Part shown: positions 21,767 through 30,135 of the stretch, in pieces
How positions within the stretch are numbered: position 1 is the stretch's first letter
Layout of the letters: each line of letters starts with the position of its first letter
Assembly: GCF_028993575.1 (NCBI RefSeq)
Contig: NZ_CP118615.1
Coordinates: 2,542,001-2,606,000, forward strand
Source of the DNA: Micromonospora cathayae
Lineage (GTDB): Bacteria; Actinomycetota; Actinomycetes; Mycobacteriales; Micromonosporaceae
Direction: 5' to 3'
Length of the DNA stretch: 64,000 bases
Notes under the pieces: generated by a model
What the model saw: only the letters and a program-made list of their open reading frames with translations
The model's database searches: none
What the model was told of the DNA's origin: nothing
Program-made: the position numbers and the translations under genes

Positions 21767-24700
21767 TCAGCGGGTGAGCCGCTCGGCTTCGAGCCGGTAC
21801 GCGGCCTGCCCGGTCGCGGTGTCGTCGTCGGCCGCCGCCAGGTCGGCGAGCAGCCGCAGGGCACGGATCTGGCCGTGCAGGTGGCCGGTCTCCCGGTGCG
21901 TCGCCAACGCGTCCCGGGCCGTCCTCGTCGCCTCCGCCGGGTCGTCGTCGCGCAGCGCCTCGGCGAGGGTGAGCAGGGCGTGGCCCTCCCACACCCGGTA
22001 CCCGGCGGCGCGGGCGATGTCCCGGGCCCAGGCGGCCACCGCACGGGCCTCGACCCGGTCGGTCCGCCGGTGCGCCTCCGCCAGGCCGATCAGCGACTCG
22101 GCCTCCTCCCCGCGCGCCCCGGTCGCCCGGGCCAGGCCCAGGGCCCGTCGGTGCTCGGCCAGCGCGGCGCTGTCGTTGCCCCGCCGTAGCTGTGCCGCAC
22201 CGAGCACGTTGCGGGCGGCGGCCTGCTGGGCCGGATCGCCGACCGACTCGGCCAGCTTCAGGGCGGCATCGGCCAGTCCGGTCGCCCGGGCCAGGTCCCC
22301 GCCGTGCAGGTGCAGGGCCGCCAACCGGCGCAGACTCTCCACCTCGGTCGGCCGGTAGCCGGTCTCCCGGCTCAGTGTCAGCGCCTCGCCGAGGTGGGCC
22401 AGGGCGTCGTCGTACCGGCCCAGGGCATGCTCGACCTCGCCCAGGTTGCTCAGCCCGATCCCGGTGTACATCCGCATGCCGGTGCGCCGGGTCAACGCCA
22501 GACCCTGCCGGAAGACCTGCTCCGCCTCCCGCAGCCGGCCCATGTCCCGGTAGATCACCCCGAGGTTGCCGAGGCTGCTGCTCAACCGTTCGTCCCCGCC
22601 GAGCCGTTCGTGGATGCCCACCGCCCGGCGGGTCAGCTCCGCCGCCTCGGCCAGCCGTCCGGCCCGCAGGTGCATCAGGCCGCAGGTGCCGTACGCCGCC
22701 GCCAGCCCTTCCGGCCAGTCCGCCCGGCTGGCCGCCTCGATCATCCGGGTGGCGTGTTCCAGGCCCACCCGGTACTCGCTGCGGCGCAGGTGCAGGCTGG
22801 CCAGCCCGAGCCGGCTCGCCGCCTCGCCGGTGTGGTCGCCGGCGAGTTGGGCGGCCCGCAGCGCGTGCGTCGCCGCCACAAAGCCGTCGTTGTGCGGCCG
22901 GAACTGGTAGTAGCCGCGCAGCGCGTCGGGGATCCGCCAGGCGGCCGGGTCCGCGCCGTGCTCGGCGGCGTGCCCGACCACCCGGACCAGGTTGGCGCGT
23001 TCGGCCTCCAACCAGGCCATCGCCGCGCCGGCCGAGACGAACCCCGGATCCCGGTCGTCGGGGTCGGGCTCGCCGTCCGGCGGCAGGCGCACCATCTGCG
23101 GGTAGATCGCGGCGGCGGCGGCCTCGGTGCGCCGCCGGCACCAGGCGTACAGGCGGCGGGTGGCCGCGGCCAGCTCCGGGCCCGGGTCCTCGGTGACCGC
23201 CCGCTCCACCGCGTAGATCCGCAGCAGGTCGTGCAGGGTGTACCGGCCGGTGCGGGGCTGCTGCACCAGGTGCGCGGCGGCCAGCCGGTCCAGTTCCCGC
23301 GCGGCGGTGACCTCGTCGACCGCGGCGATGGCGGCGGCGGCCGCTGCCGTGACGTCCGCCCCGGGCGCCGGCCCGAGCAGCCGGAACAGTCGCCGTGCCG
23401 AGCCGGGCAGCGCCGCGTACGACAGGTCGAAGGCGGCCCGGACGGCGGCCTGGTCGTCACCCTCCACCCGGAGCCCGGCGAGCCGGTTGCCGGCGGTCAG
23501 CCGGGCGGTGTGCGCGCTGATCGGCTGGTCGGGGTGGTCGATCAGGTTGGCGGCGGCGATCCGCAGGGCCAGCGGCAGCCGGGCGCAGACCTCCGCCAGC
23601 TCCTCGATCTCGGCCTGGTCGGCGGCCACCTGGTCGGCCGGGATGATCCGGTTGAGCAGGGCGCTCGCCTCCGGCCCGGTGAGCACGTCCAGGGCGATCC
23701 GGCTGGCCCCGTCGACCGCCACCAGCCCGGAGAGCCGGTCCCGGCTGGTGACCAGCGCCAGACACCCGGGCGTACCCGGCAGCAGCGGTCGCACCTGGTC
23801 GGCGGTGGCGGCGTTGTCCAGTACCAGCAGCATCCGCCGGCCGTCGAGCATGGTGCGGAACAGCGCGGCGGCCTGACCCGCGTCGACCGGGATCTGCTCG
23901 GCCGGTACGCCGAGCGCGTGCAGGAAACCCGCCAGCGCCTCACCCTCGCGGACCGGGCTGGCCGTCGAGTAGCCGCGCAGGTTGACGTAGAGCTGCCCGT
24001 CCGGGAAGTGCCGGCGGACCCGGTGCGCCCAGTGCACGGCCAGGGCGGTCTTGCCCACCCCGGCCATGCCGGTGATGGTGGCGATGACCACCGGCCCGCT
24101 GGCCCCGCTCGACCCGGTCAGCATGGCGTCGAGCGCGGCGATCTGGTGGGACCGGCCGGTGAAGTGGGCGACGTCGGTGGGTAGCTGCGCGGGCGGGTGG
24201 TGACCGGCCGGCCGGGACGGCGGCGGCGGTTCGGCCGGCCGTGCGGTGGCGGCAGTGCCGGTGGCGGTGCCGGTCCGGGGGCCGAACACCGGCAGGTCCT
24301 GCCGGAGGATCCGCAGCTGTGCCTCGCGCAGCTCCGGGCCGGGTTCGACGCCGAGCTGCTCGGCGAGCCGGTCGCGCAGTTTCCGGTGCAGGGTCAGCGC
24401 CCGGGCCTGCTGTCCGCAGGCGGCGAGGGCGAGCATCAGCCGGGCGTGTACCTGCTCGTGCAGCGGTTCGTGGCTGGCGACCGCACTGAGTTCCCGTACC
24501 GCCCGGTCCGGTAGGCCCAGCTCACCGGCGAGCGTGGCGTAGGTGACCGCGGTGGCGATCCGGCGGCGGTTGAGGGCGGCGGCGGTCGGATGCTGGGCCA
24601 GGCCGGGCCCCAGGTCGGCCAGGACCGGGCCACGCCACAGGGCCAACGCCTCGGCCAGTCGGTCGAGGCTGGTCAGGTCACCGGCGACGCTGCCCTCGGC

Positions 24701-25252
24701 CCGGCCGATCGCGGTAATGAACCGGGTCGAGTCGAGCTGGTCCGGCTCGACCCGGAGGCGGTAGCCGCCGCCGGCGTGCACGATGGTCGTACCGCCGGTG
24801 TCCGGCCGGGAGAGCACCCGCCGCAGCCTGGCCACGTAGGTGTGCACCAGGTTCAGGCAACTGTCCGGCGGGTCGTGCCCCCACAGCACGTCGACGATCT
24901 CGTGCCGGGAGACGATCGTGTCCGGGTGCAGGGCGAGCAGCCCGAGCAGCATCCGTTGCCGCCCGGAGCCCAGCGGCACCGGCTCCGCCCCCACCTCGAT
25001 GCTCAGCGGGCCGAGCACCCCGATGCGCAGCAGGTGCGACCGGGCGGGCGGCACCGGGACGGCAGGTTCCGGACCGGAACGGCCGACGGCCTCGGCGAGC
25101 CGCCGCAGCGACTCCGGGCGCGGGTTGCGGACCCGTCCCTGCTCGATGTCCCGGACCGCCCGGACGCTGATCCCCGCCCGGTGCGCCAGTTGTTCCTGGG
25201 TCAGTCCGGCGCGTAACCGCCGGAGCCGCCACTCGTCCCCGTTTTCCCCCAT
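21767..25252 (-). CDS. AfsR/SARP-like regulator: XRE-HTH, SARP, BTAD, NB-ARC and TPR
   Basis: A 1161-residue multidomain regulator. Residues 8-60 are an XRE helix-turn-helix (LRAGLTQEQLAHRAGISVRAVRDIEQG). About 75-150 is a SARP winged helix (IGVLGPLSIEVG ... QRMLLGLLALHPDTIVSR), then a BTAD domain to about 315. The NB-ARC core has a Walker A at about 394-401 (GMAGVGKT) and a Walker B-like MLLVLDNA. The C-terminal 400 residues are TPR-like helices. Such proteins bind DNA and act as nucleotide-dependent switches. An extra XRE domain in front of the SARP module gives it two DNA-binding domains. It sits between the eCIS operon and a divergent LuxR-type gene, so eCIS control is a reasonable inference. 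Confidence 0.88.
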   Translation of the reverse strand: MGENGDEWRLRRLRAGLTQEQLAHRAGISVRAVRDIEQGRVRNPRPESLRRLAEAVGRSGPEPAVPVPPARSHLLRIGVLGPLSIEVGAEPVPLGSGRQRMLLGLLALHPDTIVSRHEIVDVLWGHDPPDSCLNLVHTYVARLRRVLSRPDTGGTTIVHAGGGYRLRVEPDQLDSTRFITAIGRAEGSVAGDLTSLDRLAEALALWRGPVLADLGPGLAQHPTAAALNRRRIATAVTYATLAGELGLPDRAVRELSAVASHEPLHEQVHARLMLALAACGQQARALTLHRKLRDRLAEQLGVEPGPELREAQLRILRQDLPVFGPRTGTATGTAATARPAEPPPPSRPAGHHPPAQLPTDVAHFTGRSHQIAALDAMLTGSSGASGPVVIATITGMAGVGKTALAVHWAHRVRRHFPDGQLYVNLRGYSTASPVREGEALAGFLHALGVPAEQIPVDAGQAAALFRTMLDGRRMLLVLDNAATADQVRPLLPGTPGCLALVTSRDRLSGLVAVDGASRIALDVLTGPEASALLNRIIPADQVAADQAEIEELAEVCARLPLALRIAAANLIDHPDQPISAHTARLTAGNRLAGLRVEGDDQAAVRAAFDLSYAALPGSARRLFRLLGPAPGADVTAAAAAAIAAVDEVTAARELDRLAAAHLVQQPRTGRYTLHDLLRIYAVERAVTEDPGPELAAATRRLYAWCRRRTEAAAAAIYPQMVRLPPDGEPDPDDRDPGFVSAGAAMAWLEAERANLVRVVGHAAEHGADPAAWRIPDALRGYYQFRPHNDGFVAATHALRAAQLAGDHTGEAASRLGLASLHLRRSEYRVGLEHATRMIEAASRADWPEGLAAAYGTCGLMHLRAGRLAEAAELTRRAVGIHERLGGDERLSSSLGNLGVIYRDMGRLREAEQVFRQGLALTRRTGMRMYTGIGLSNLGEVEHALGRYDDALAHLGEALTLSRETGYRPTEVESLRRLAALHLHGGDLARATGLADAALKLAESVGDPAQQAAARNVLGAAQLRRGNDSAALAEHRRALGLARATGARGEEAESLIGLAEAHRRTDRVEARAVAAWARDIARAAGYRVWEGHALLTLAEALRDDDPAEATRTARDALATHRETGHLHGQIRALRLLADLAAADDDTATGQAAYRLEAERLTR

Positions 25253-25711
25253 CGGGCTCCCCTGTCACGGCTCGGCGACGCCCCCGACGCCTCTGCCAGA
25301 CCACGATTCTGCCGGTTCTGCCGGTCCACGACCAGGATCGGCGACGCCGGCCACCAGCCAAAGTGGAGATCGAACTGCCGATGGTGCACCGTGGACGGCC
25401 CGTCCGGGCACCGGTTCTGCCGGTTTCTGCCGGTGCCCGTCCAGCCTGCGGTTGCCCTTAGGGGCATCGGCGCAGTTCCCGCCACTGTGCCCGGACAGGG
25501 CCATCGACGCCGGTTGCGTCCAGTACGCCTCCAGTGTCGGCGCGGGTGTGGTCTCTACCGTTTGAGACCGGGTCGGACCGCCATCGCCTGCTGGTTCCAC
25601 CCGCCCACCCCGACCCACCCCGCCCCGCCACGGGGCCGCCCGGCGCGTCCACCAACCGGACCCGACCGGCGTCCCGTGGCGGAGGCACGCGCTGACCAGT
25701 GAGGAACCACC
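25253..25711. promoter_or_regulatory. Divergent regulatory region between the SARP-like and LuxR-type genes
   Basis: This 459-base gene-free region separates two divergent regulator genes. It contains two inverted repeats that could be operators: TGCCC/GGGCA at 25453-25466 and GGTCTC/GAGACC at 25550-25569. A direct repeat built on TTCTGCCGGT occurs near 25312 and 25412. No promoter box could be assigned with confidence. Confidence 0.45.
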
Positions 25712-26338
25712 ATGACCGGACGTGCGCAGGTCTACATCCGTACTCCCGACCCGATCTCCACCGCCGGCATCACCGCGGCGCTGCGCGGCCGGGCGGAGAT
25801 CGAGGTGGTGACCGAGCAGCAGGTCACCACCGACACCGTCGGCGTGGTCGCCGCCGACACGCTCGACCACGACACCCTCGACGTGATCCGGGCCGTCCGC
25901 CGGCTGGGCTGCCGCCGGTTCGTGCTGGTCGCGGCGGTCGAGTCGGACACCACCCTGATCCCCGCGGTGGAGCTGGGCGTACGGGCGCTCGCCTCCCGGG
26001 TCGAGGCGACCAGCCACAAGTTGGCGCAGCTGGTGGTCAGTACCGCCGGTGGGGGCGCCGCGATGTCACCGGACGTGCTCGGCCGGCTGGTCAAGCAGGT
26101 CACCCGGTTGCAGCAGACCGTGCTGGCCCCGCGCGGCATCGACGTCAACGGGCTGTCGACGCGGGAGAGCCAGATCCTGCGGCTGGTCGCCGACGGCATG
26201 GACACCCGCGAGGTGGCGACCAAGCTGAGCTACTCGGAACGGACCGTCAAGAACGTGCTGCACGACATCACCACCCGCTTCCAGCTCCGCAACCGCACGC
26301 ACGCGGTGGCGTACGCGGTCCGCGAGGGCCTGATCTGA
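25712..26338 (+). CDS. LuxR/NarL-type regulator with an aspartate-less receiver-like domain (paralogue)
   Basis: A 208-residue paralogue of the regulator at 1617-2294. The N-terminal 120 residues keep a receiver-like pattern but open VYIRTPDPISTAGI and lack the acidic pocket and acceptor Asp. The same R-x-x-DPIS-x-AG element occurs in both proteins. A TVLAPRGI linker leads to the LuxR helix-turn-helix (LSTRESQILRLVADG, SYSERTVKNVLHDI, AVREGLI). It is divergent from the AfsR-like gene. Having one copy at each side of the eCIS locus suggests a dedicated pair of regulators. Confidence 0.85.
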   Translation: MTGRAQVYIRTPDPISTAGITAALRGRAEIEVVTEQQVTTDTVGVVAADTLDHDTLDVIRAVRRLGCRRFVLVAAVESDTTLIPAVELGVRALASRVEATSHKLAQLVVSTAGGGAAMSPDVLGRLVKQVTRLQQTVLAPRGIDVNGLSTRESQILRLVADGMDTREVATKLSYSERTVKNVLHDITTRFQLRNRTHAVAYAVREGLI

Positions 26339-26431
26339 CCGTCCGCCGCCAGCGGCGTTACGAGTACGGCGAGGCACCGCTGCCGGCCCGGTCCTCTCGT
26401 GCTGTGGAAGCCGGCCGGCCCGGGGGTGGAG

Positions 26432-27649
26432 CTAGCCGGGAAGGCTGGTCGGGCGGCGGTTGGGGCCGACCGGTCGGTCGTCCTCTTCGATTGCCGCCAG
26501 GGCGAGGGCAGCCAGCCGGAAGCACCAGCGGCGGCGGTCCGGGCCGAGGTTGTCGTAGGTGGTGCAGACCAGAGACTGGCTGAGCAGCGAGAGCCGGGCC
26601 TGCATCCACCATCCGGGCGTCCGGTCCGGTCGGCTGTAGGCCAAGCCCTCCTCGTGGATGATCTGCGCGAAACCGGCGGCCGGACCGCGCAGGGTGGGCG
26701 GCCGCCCCCGTTCGGGGCGGACCAGGTAACCGGCCAGCGCGTCAGCGTCACTCCCGGTGAGCTGCGGTAGGAAGCGCAGGACGGTGGACAGCATCAGGAA
26801 GACCGGGTCCCGGGCCAGCGGCGCTCTTGATCGGTACGCGCTCAGGTCGACGAGGGTGAAGTCGTCGGGAAGCGAGCCGCCGGTGGGCGAACAGGGCACC
26901 AGCACGTTGCGGCCGTGCAGGTCGCCGTGGCTGTGCCCAGCGCAGTAACTGACCGGTTGGGCGTGGTGCCGCGACGTCGGGTCGAACAGGCGTAACGGGT
27001 CCGGCAACGGGCGACCATCGGCCGCGAGGCGGCGTGGATCGTTTGCGGTCGGTCGGAACCGGCCGGCCACCGTTAGTACTTCGGTCAGCGCGTCGACGGC
27101 CTTCATCTCCCCTGTCACGTACGCCCCGAGGTTGGTCTCCTCGACCGGCTGACCGGATTTCCTGCGGGGGGAGCCAGCGGCGTTCCACCTTTGGACGACG
27201 GCGCGCACCACCGCCCGGTACGCATGGACCAGGTCGTCACCCCGCAGTTCGTCCAGGGTGCGGACCTTGCCGCCGCCGTTGACCAGTTCCTGAAACATGA
27301 GCTGCCGACCGTCCCGAAGATGAAGCGCACGGAACGGTTGCCCGGCGAGGTGCCGGCGGAACTCCCCGGCGTTCCGGAGCGCCGCCCGGTGCCGGTCCGG
27401 CTCGCGGCTGTCCAGGTCAACCGGGAGTACCTTCACGAACAACTTGCGGGTCAGCGGGCGGGGACGGTACGGCGTGACGGCCTCGGTGTAGGCGACCTCG
27501 AAGAGTTCGGCGGTGGTGCCCCGGGCGCGATGCGGCCGCGACGGCGAGCTGATCGTGCCGTCGAGCGCGGTCGCCCACCGCACCAGGGCGTCAGAGATCG
27601 CCGTGTCTCCTACGTAGTCCGCGAACTGCTTGCCGATGTTGCCGCTCAC
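26432..27649 (-). CDS. Kinase-fold (APH/TCAD9-like) phosphotransferase
   Basis: A 405-residue protein with readable kinase-fold elements: a VAIK-like lysine in RKLFVKVLP (about residue 72), a hinge region LMFQELVNGGG, the catalytic loop HSHGDLHGRNVLV and a metal-binding VDLSAYR. The HGDLHGRN loop resembles aminoglycoside phosphotransferases and the TCAD9-type kinase domain of bacterial conflict systems; I cannot choose between them. There is no signal peptide or membrane helix. It lies 86 bases downstream of an unknown small gene in the same orientation. Base composition of the pair looks slightly less GC-rich than the flanks. The substrate is unknown. Confidence 0.7.
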   Translation of the reverse strand: MSGNIGKQFADYVGDTAISDALVRWATALDGTISSPSRPHRARGTTAELFEVAYTEAVTPYRPRPLTRKLFVKVLPVDLDSREPDRHRAALRNAGEFRRHLAGQPFRALHLRDGRQLMFQELVNGGGKVRTLDELRGDDLVHAYRAVVRAVVQRWNAAGSPRRKSGQPVEETNLGAYVTGEMKAVDALTEVLTVAGRFRPTANDPRRLAADGRPLPDPLRLFDPTSRHHAQPVSYCAGHSHGDLHGRNVLVPCSPTGGSLPDDFTLVDLSAYRSRAPLARDPVFLMLSTVLRFLPQLTGSDADALAGYLVRPERGRPPTLRGPAAGFAQIIHEEGLAYSRPDRTPGWWMQARLSLLSQSLVCTTYDNLGPDRRRWCFRLAALALAAIEEDDRPVGPNRRPTSLPG

Positions 27650-27735
27650 CTCGCCGATAAGCCCTTCAGAGGAAAGCGGACCCTGCCGACGGGCGACCGG
27701 GTCCGGGGCCGCCCGTCCGTGACGTCCCGGACGCT

Positions 27736-28236
27736 TCAGACGTCCGTGCCGGGGATCGGCAGTTCGATCACCTCGTCACCCCGGTGGGACCGGGCGTCCC
27801 GCAGCGCCTTGCCGAAGACGTTGCAGCCGAACAGGACGTCGTTCTCGGCGTGCTGGACCTTCTGCAACCGGGTGAACGTGTTCGTTGCTGGACCATGCTG
27901 GTCGGGCGCGAACTCCACGCCGGCCAACAGTTGCCCGACGGTCCAGCGCGGCGTGACGCATGGTTGCTCGCCGGCCGGGCAGCGCTCCGGCCAGGATGCG
28001 AGGAAATCGAGGAACCCGTACCGGCTGGCCTCCCGGTGCTCCTCCTCGGTGAGCAGGAGCTGGAACCGGACCGCGAAGGCCACCCCGCCCACCCCCGTGC
28101 GTCGCACGATGTCCTGCTGGGCGCGACGGATCATCAGCTGCACCAACTCCGGGAACCCCCTTCCGTCCCGCGCCAGGGCGGTCGTCGTCAGGAGAAGGAT
28201 CGTAGGGCGATGATCGTGTCCCCTGTGGACGTTCAC
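27736..28236 (-). CDS. Unknown 166-residue protein paired with the kinase-fold gene
   Basis: I do not recognise this protein. The first in-frame ATG gives 166 residues; an internal ATG at residue 35 (MIRRAQQDIVRR) is an alternative start. The middle has a strand-like VAFAVRFQLLLTEEE and a Trp/Cys/Pro-containing segment (WPERCPAGEQPCVTPRWT). The C-terminal half has LQKVQHAENDVLFGCNVFGKALRDA. There is no membrane helix or signal peptide. It is the upstream gene of a two-gene leftward unit with the kinase-fold protein, so the two may act together. Confidence 0.5.
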   Translation of the reverse strand: MNVHRGHDHRPTILLLTTTALARDGRGFPELVQLMIRRAQQDIVRRTGVGGVAFAVRFQLLLTEEEHREASRYGFLDFLASWPERCPAGEQPCVTPRWTVGQLLAGVEFAPDQHGPATNTFTRLQKVQHAENDVLFGCNVFGKALRDARSHRGDEVIELPIPGTDV

Positions 28237-28526
28237 TGCGGCCGGGGCGGCGACCGGCCGGTGGGTACGACCCGTGGCGTACCGCTGGAGGGAAGCTGGC
28301 GGGCGGCGGTGGGGTGCCGGACCCGACGGCCCTGACCTGCGCTTCGTGACCTTGGGTGCGGGTGTGGTGTCACGGGCGTCACCGTGTCCCGTACCGCTGC
28401 GGGATGGCGCTGTCCTTAGCGGACCCTTAAGTTGCGGTTCGGTGCTGGTGAAGTTCCGGCCGTCCGGTGCCCGGCTGCCGTTACCTTCTCGACAGGACCT
28501 CCAGTCGACCTCACCCGGGGGATCGG
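28237..28526. promoter_or_regulatory. Divergent region upstream of the GH16 gene
   Basis: A 290-base region between the leftward kinase module and the rightward glycanase gene. A short inverted repeat GTCC/GGAC spans 28412-28424 around a TTAGC loop, close to an AT-richer CCCTTAAG stretch. No gene is seen. Promoters for both sides are expected here but cannot be placed. Confidence 0.4.
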
Positions 28527-29996
28527 ATGATACGACGAGGCTCAGCGATCGCGCTGGTCGCCGCCGGCACCACGGTGATGCTGGCGGTGTCCGTGCTGCC
28601 GCTCTTCGCCGACGAGAACACCTCCGTCACGGTGGACCCGATCGCGGACACCACCGCGACCCAGGTCGTCCAGGACGGGGACAACAGCGTCAAGACGACG
28701 CTGGCGAGTTGCCCCCGGCTGTGTGACCGCAACCCGAACGGCCGCCGGGACGCGTTGCTCGAGTTCGCGCTGACCGCGTTGCCGCGCGACGCCCGGGACG
28801 TCCGCGCCACCCTGCGGGTGCACGCCTGGCAGCCGTTCGACGCCCGGGTGTTCGCCCACTTCGCGGCCGGTCCGGCGAACTTCGTCGGCACCTGGGCCGA
28901 ACGTCCGTCCCTGGGACCGGCCCTGGACGGGGTGAACCAGGTCGACAAGGGCCACAACGAGTGGGACGTCTCCGCGGCGATCACCGGGAACGGCTCGTAC
29001 ACGTTCGCGCTGACCCAGCAGGACCTCGCCACCCGGATCTACTGGGCGTCCCGGGACAATTCGCGACCGGAACTGCGTCCGGAACTGGTGGTCACGTACA
29101 AGGGCGGGGGACGGCCGGCCCCGTCCCCGAGCCGGACGACGGTCGCGCCGAAGCCGGTACCGACGACGGCGTCGCCCCGTCCGACGGTGGCGCCGACCAC
29201 CGCCAAGCCCAGCCCGACGGCCAGCCCGAGCCGCCCCGCGCCGAGCCCGACGACGACCACCGCCCCGCCGCCCGGCTTCGACGTGCCCGGCTGGCGGCTG
29301 GTCTGGTCCGACGAGTTCAACGGCACGTCGATCGACCGGTCCAAATGGAATCACCGGACCAACGAGGCCCGGGACATCGACCGGGGCTGCAACACCAACA
29401 GCCCGAAGAACACCTTCGTCGCCGAGGGCGTGCTGACCCTGCGTGCGCTGCGCGAGACCAGCGTGTGCAGCTCGCAGACCCGGCAGTACACCCAGAGCTA
29501 CCTGGACACCATCGGCCGCCACTCCTGGAAGTACGGGCGGTTCGAGGTGCGTGCCAAGTCGCCCAACGGGCCGAACAACTCCAAGGGGCTGTGGCCTGCG
29601 TTCTGGCTGCGTCCGGAGGACGGCGGCAAGGGCGAGATCGACGTGGTCGAGCTGCCCGGCGGCGACAAGTACCACCGGGCCGCCACCACGGCGATCTTCT
29701 ACGACTACAGCCCGGTCAAGCAGGACCAGCGGCACAACCTCCCGACCGGCTACCCCGGGGACGGGTTCCACACGTACACCACCGAGTGGGAGCCGGACGC
29801 GATCCGCTGGTACATCGACGGCCGGAAGGTGTGGGAACGCAACCGGTCCACCACGCCCTGGTTCGACGAGGTGTTCCACAAGCCGTACAACCTGCGGCTG
29901 AACTTCCAGGTCGGTGGCTGGCTTGGCGACCCGGACGGCTCGACGGCCTTCCCGGCCGACTTCCGGGTCGACTACGTCCGGGTCTGGCAGCGCTGA
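28527..29996 (+). CDS. Secreted GH16 glycoside hydrolase with N-terminal DNRLRE/CBM96-like domain
   Basis: A 489-residue exported enzyme. A signal peptide covers about residues 1-30. Residues 35-195 form a DNRLRE-type domain (FVGTWAERPS, ITGNGSYTFALTQQD, RPELVVTYKGG) with one CPRLC pair. A Pro/Ser/Thr linker of about 55 residues follows, then a GH16 catalytic domain (WRLVWSDEFNGTSIDRSKWN, KYGRFEVRAK, LWPAFWL). The catalytic signature EIDVVE is intact, as is the FHTYTTEWEPDAIRWYIDG strand. GH16 enzymes cleave beta-1,3/1,4-glucans or related polysaccharides. At the edge of a polysaccharide locus it could remodel or release the polymer. Confidence 0.9.
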   Translation: MIRRGSAIALVAAGTTVMLAVSVLPLFADENTSVTVDPIADTTATQVVQDGDNSVKTTLASCPRLCDRNPNGRRDALLEFALTALPRDARDVRATLRVHAWQPFDARVFAHFAAGPANFVGTWAERPSLGPALDGVNQVDKGHNEWDVSAAITGNGSYTFALTQQDLATRIYWASRDNSRPELRPELVVTYKGGGRPAPSPSRTTVAPKPVPTTASPRPTVAPTTAKPSPTASPSRPAPSPTTTTAPPPGFDVPGWRLVWSDEFNGTSIDRSKWNHRTNEARDIDRGCNTNSPKNTFVAEGVLTLRALRETSVCSSQTRQYTQSYLDTIGRHSWKYGRFEVRAKSPNGPNNSKGLWPAFWLRPEDGGKGEIDVVELPGGDKYHRAATTAIFYDYSPVKQDQRHNLPTGYPGDGFHTYTTEWEPDAIRWYIDGRKVWERNRSTTPWFDEVFHKPYNLRLNFQVGGWLGDPDGSTAFPADFRVDYVRVWQR

Positions 29997-30135
29997 CGCG
30001 CGGCCAGGGTGGCGTCGGCGGGCACCCTGCTGCCGAGCACCAGGGTCACCGGCGCGCTGACGCGTACCCGGCTGTCCGGCGACCCTCCGGTCACCTATCG
30101 TTCCGTGGACGGACGCGGGCGAGGGGACGACACAG

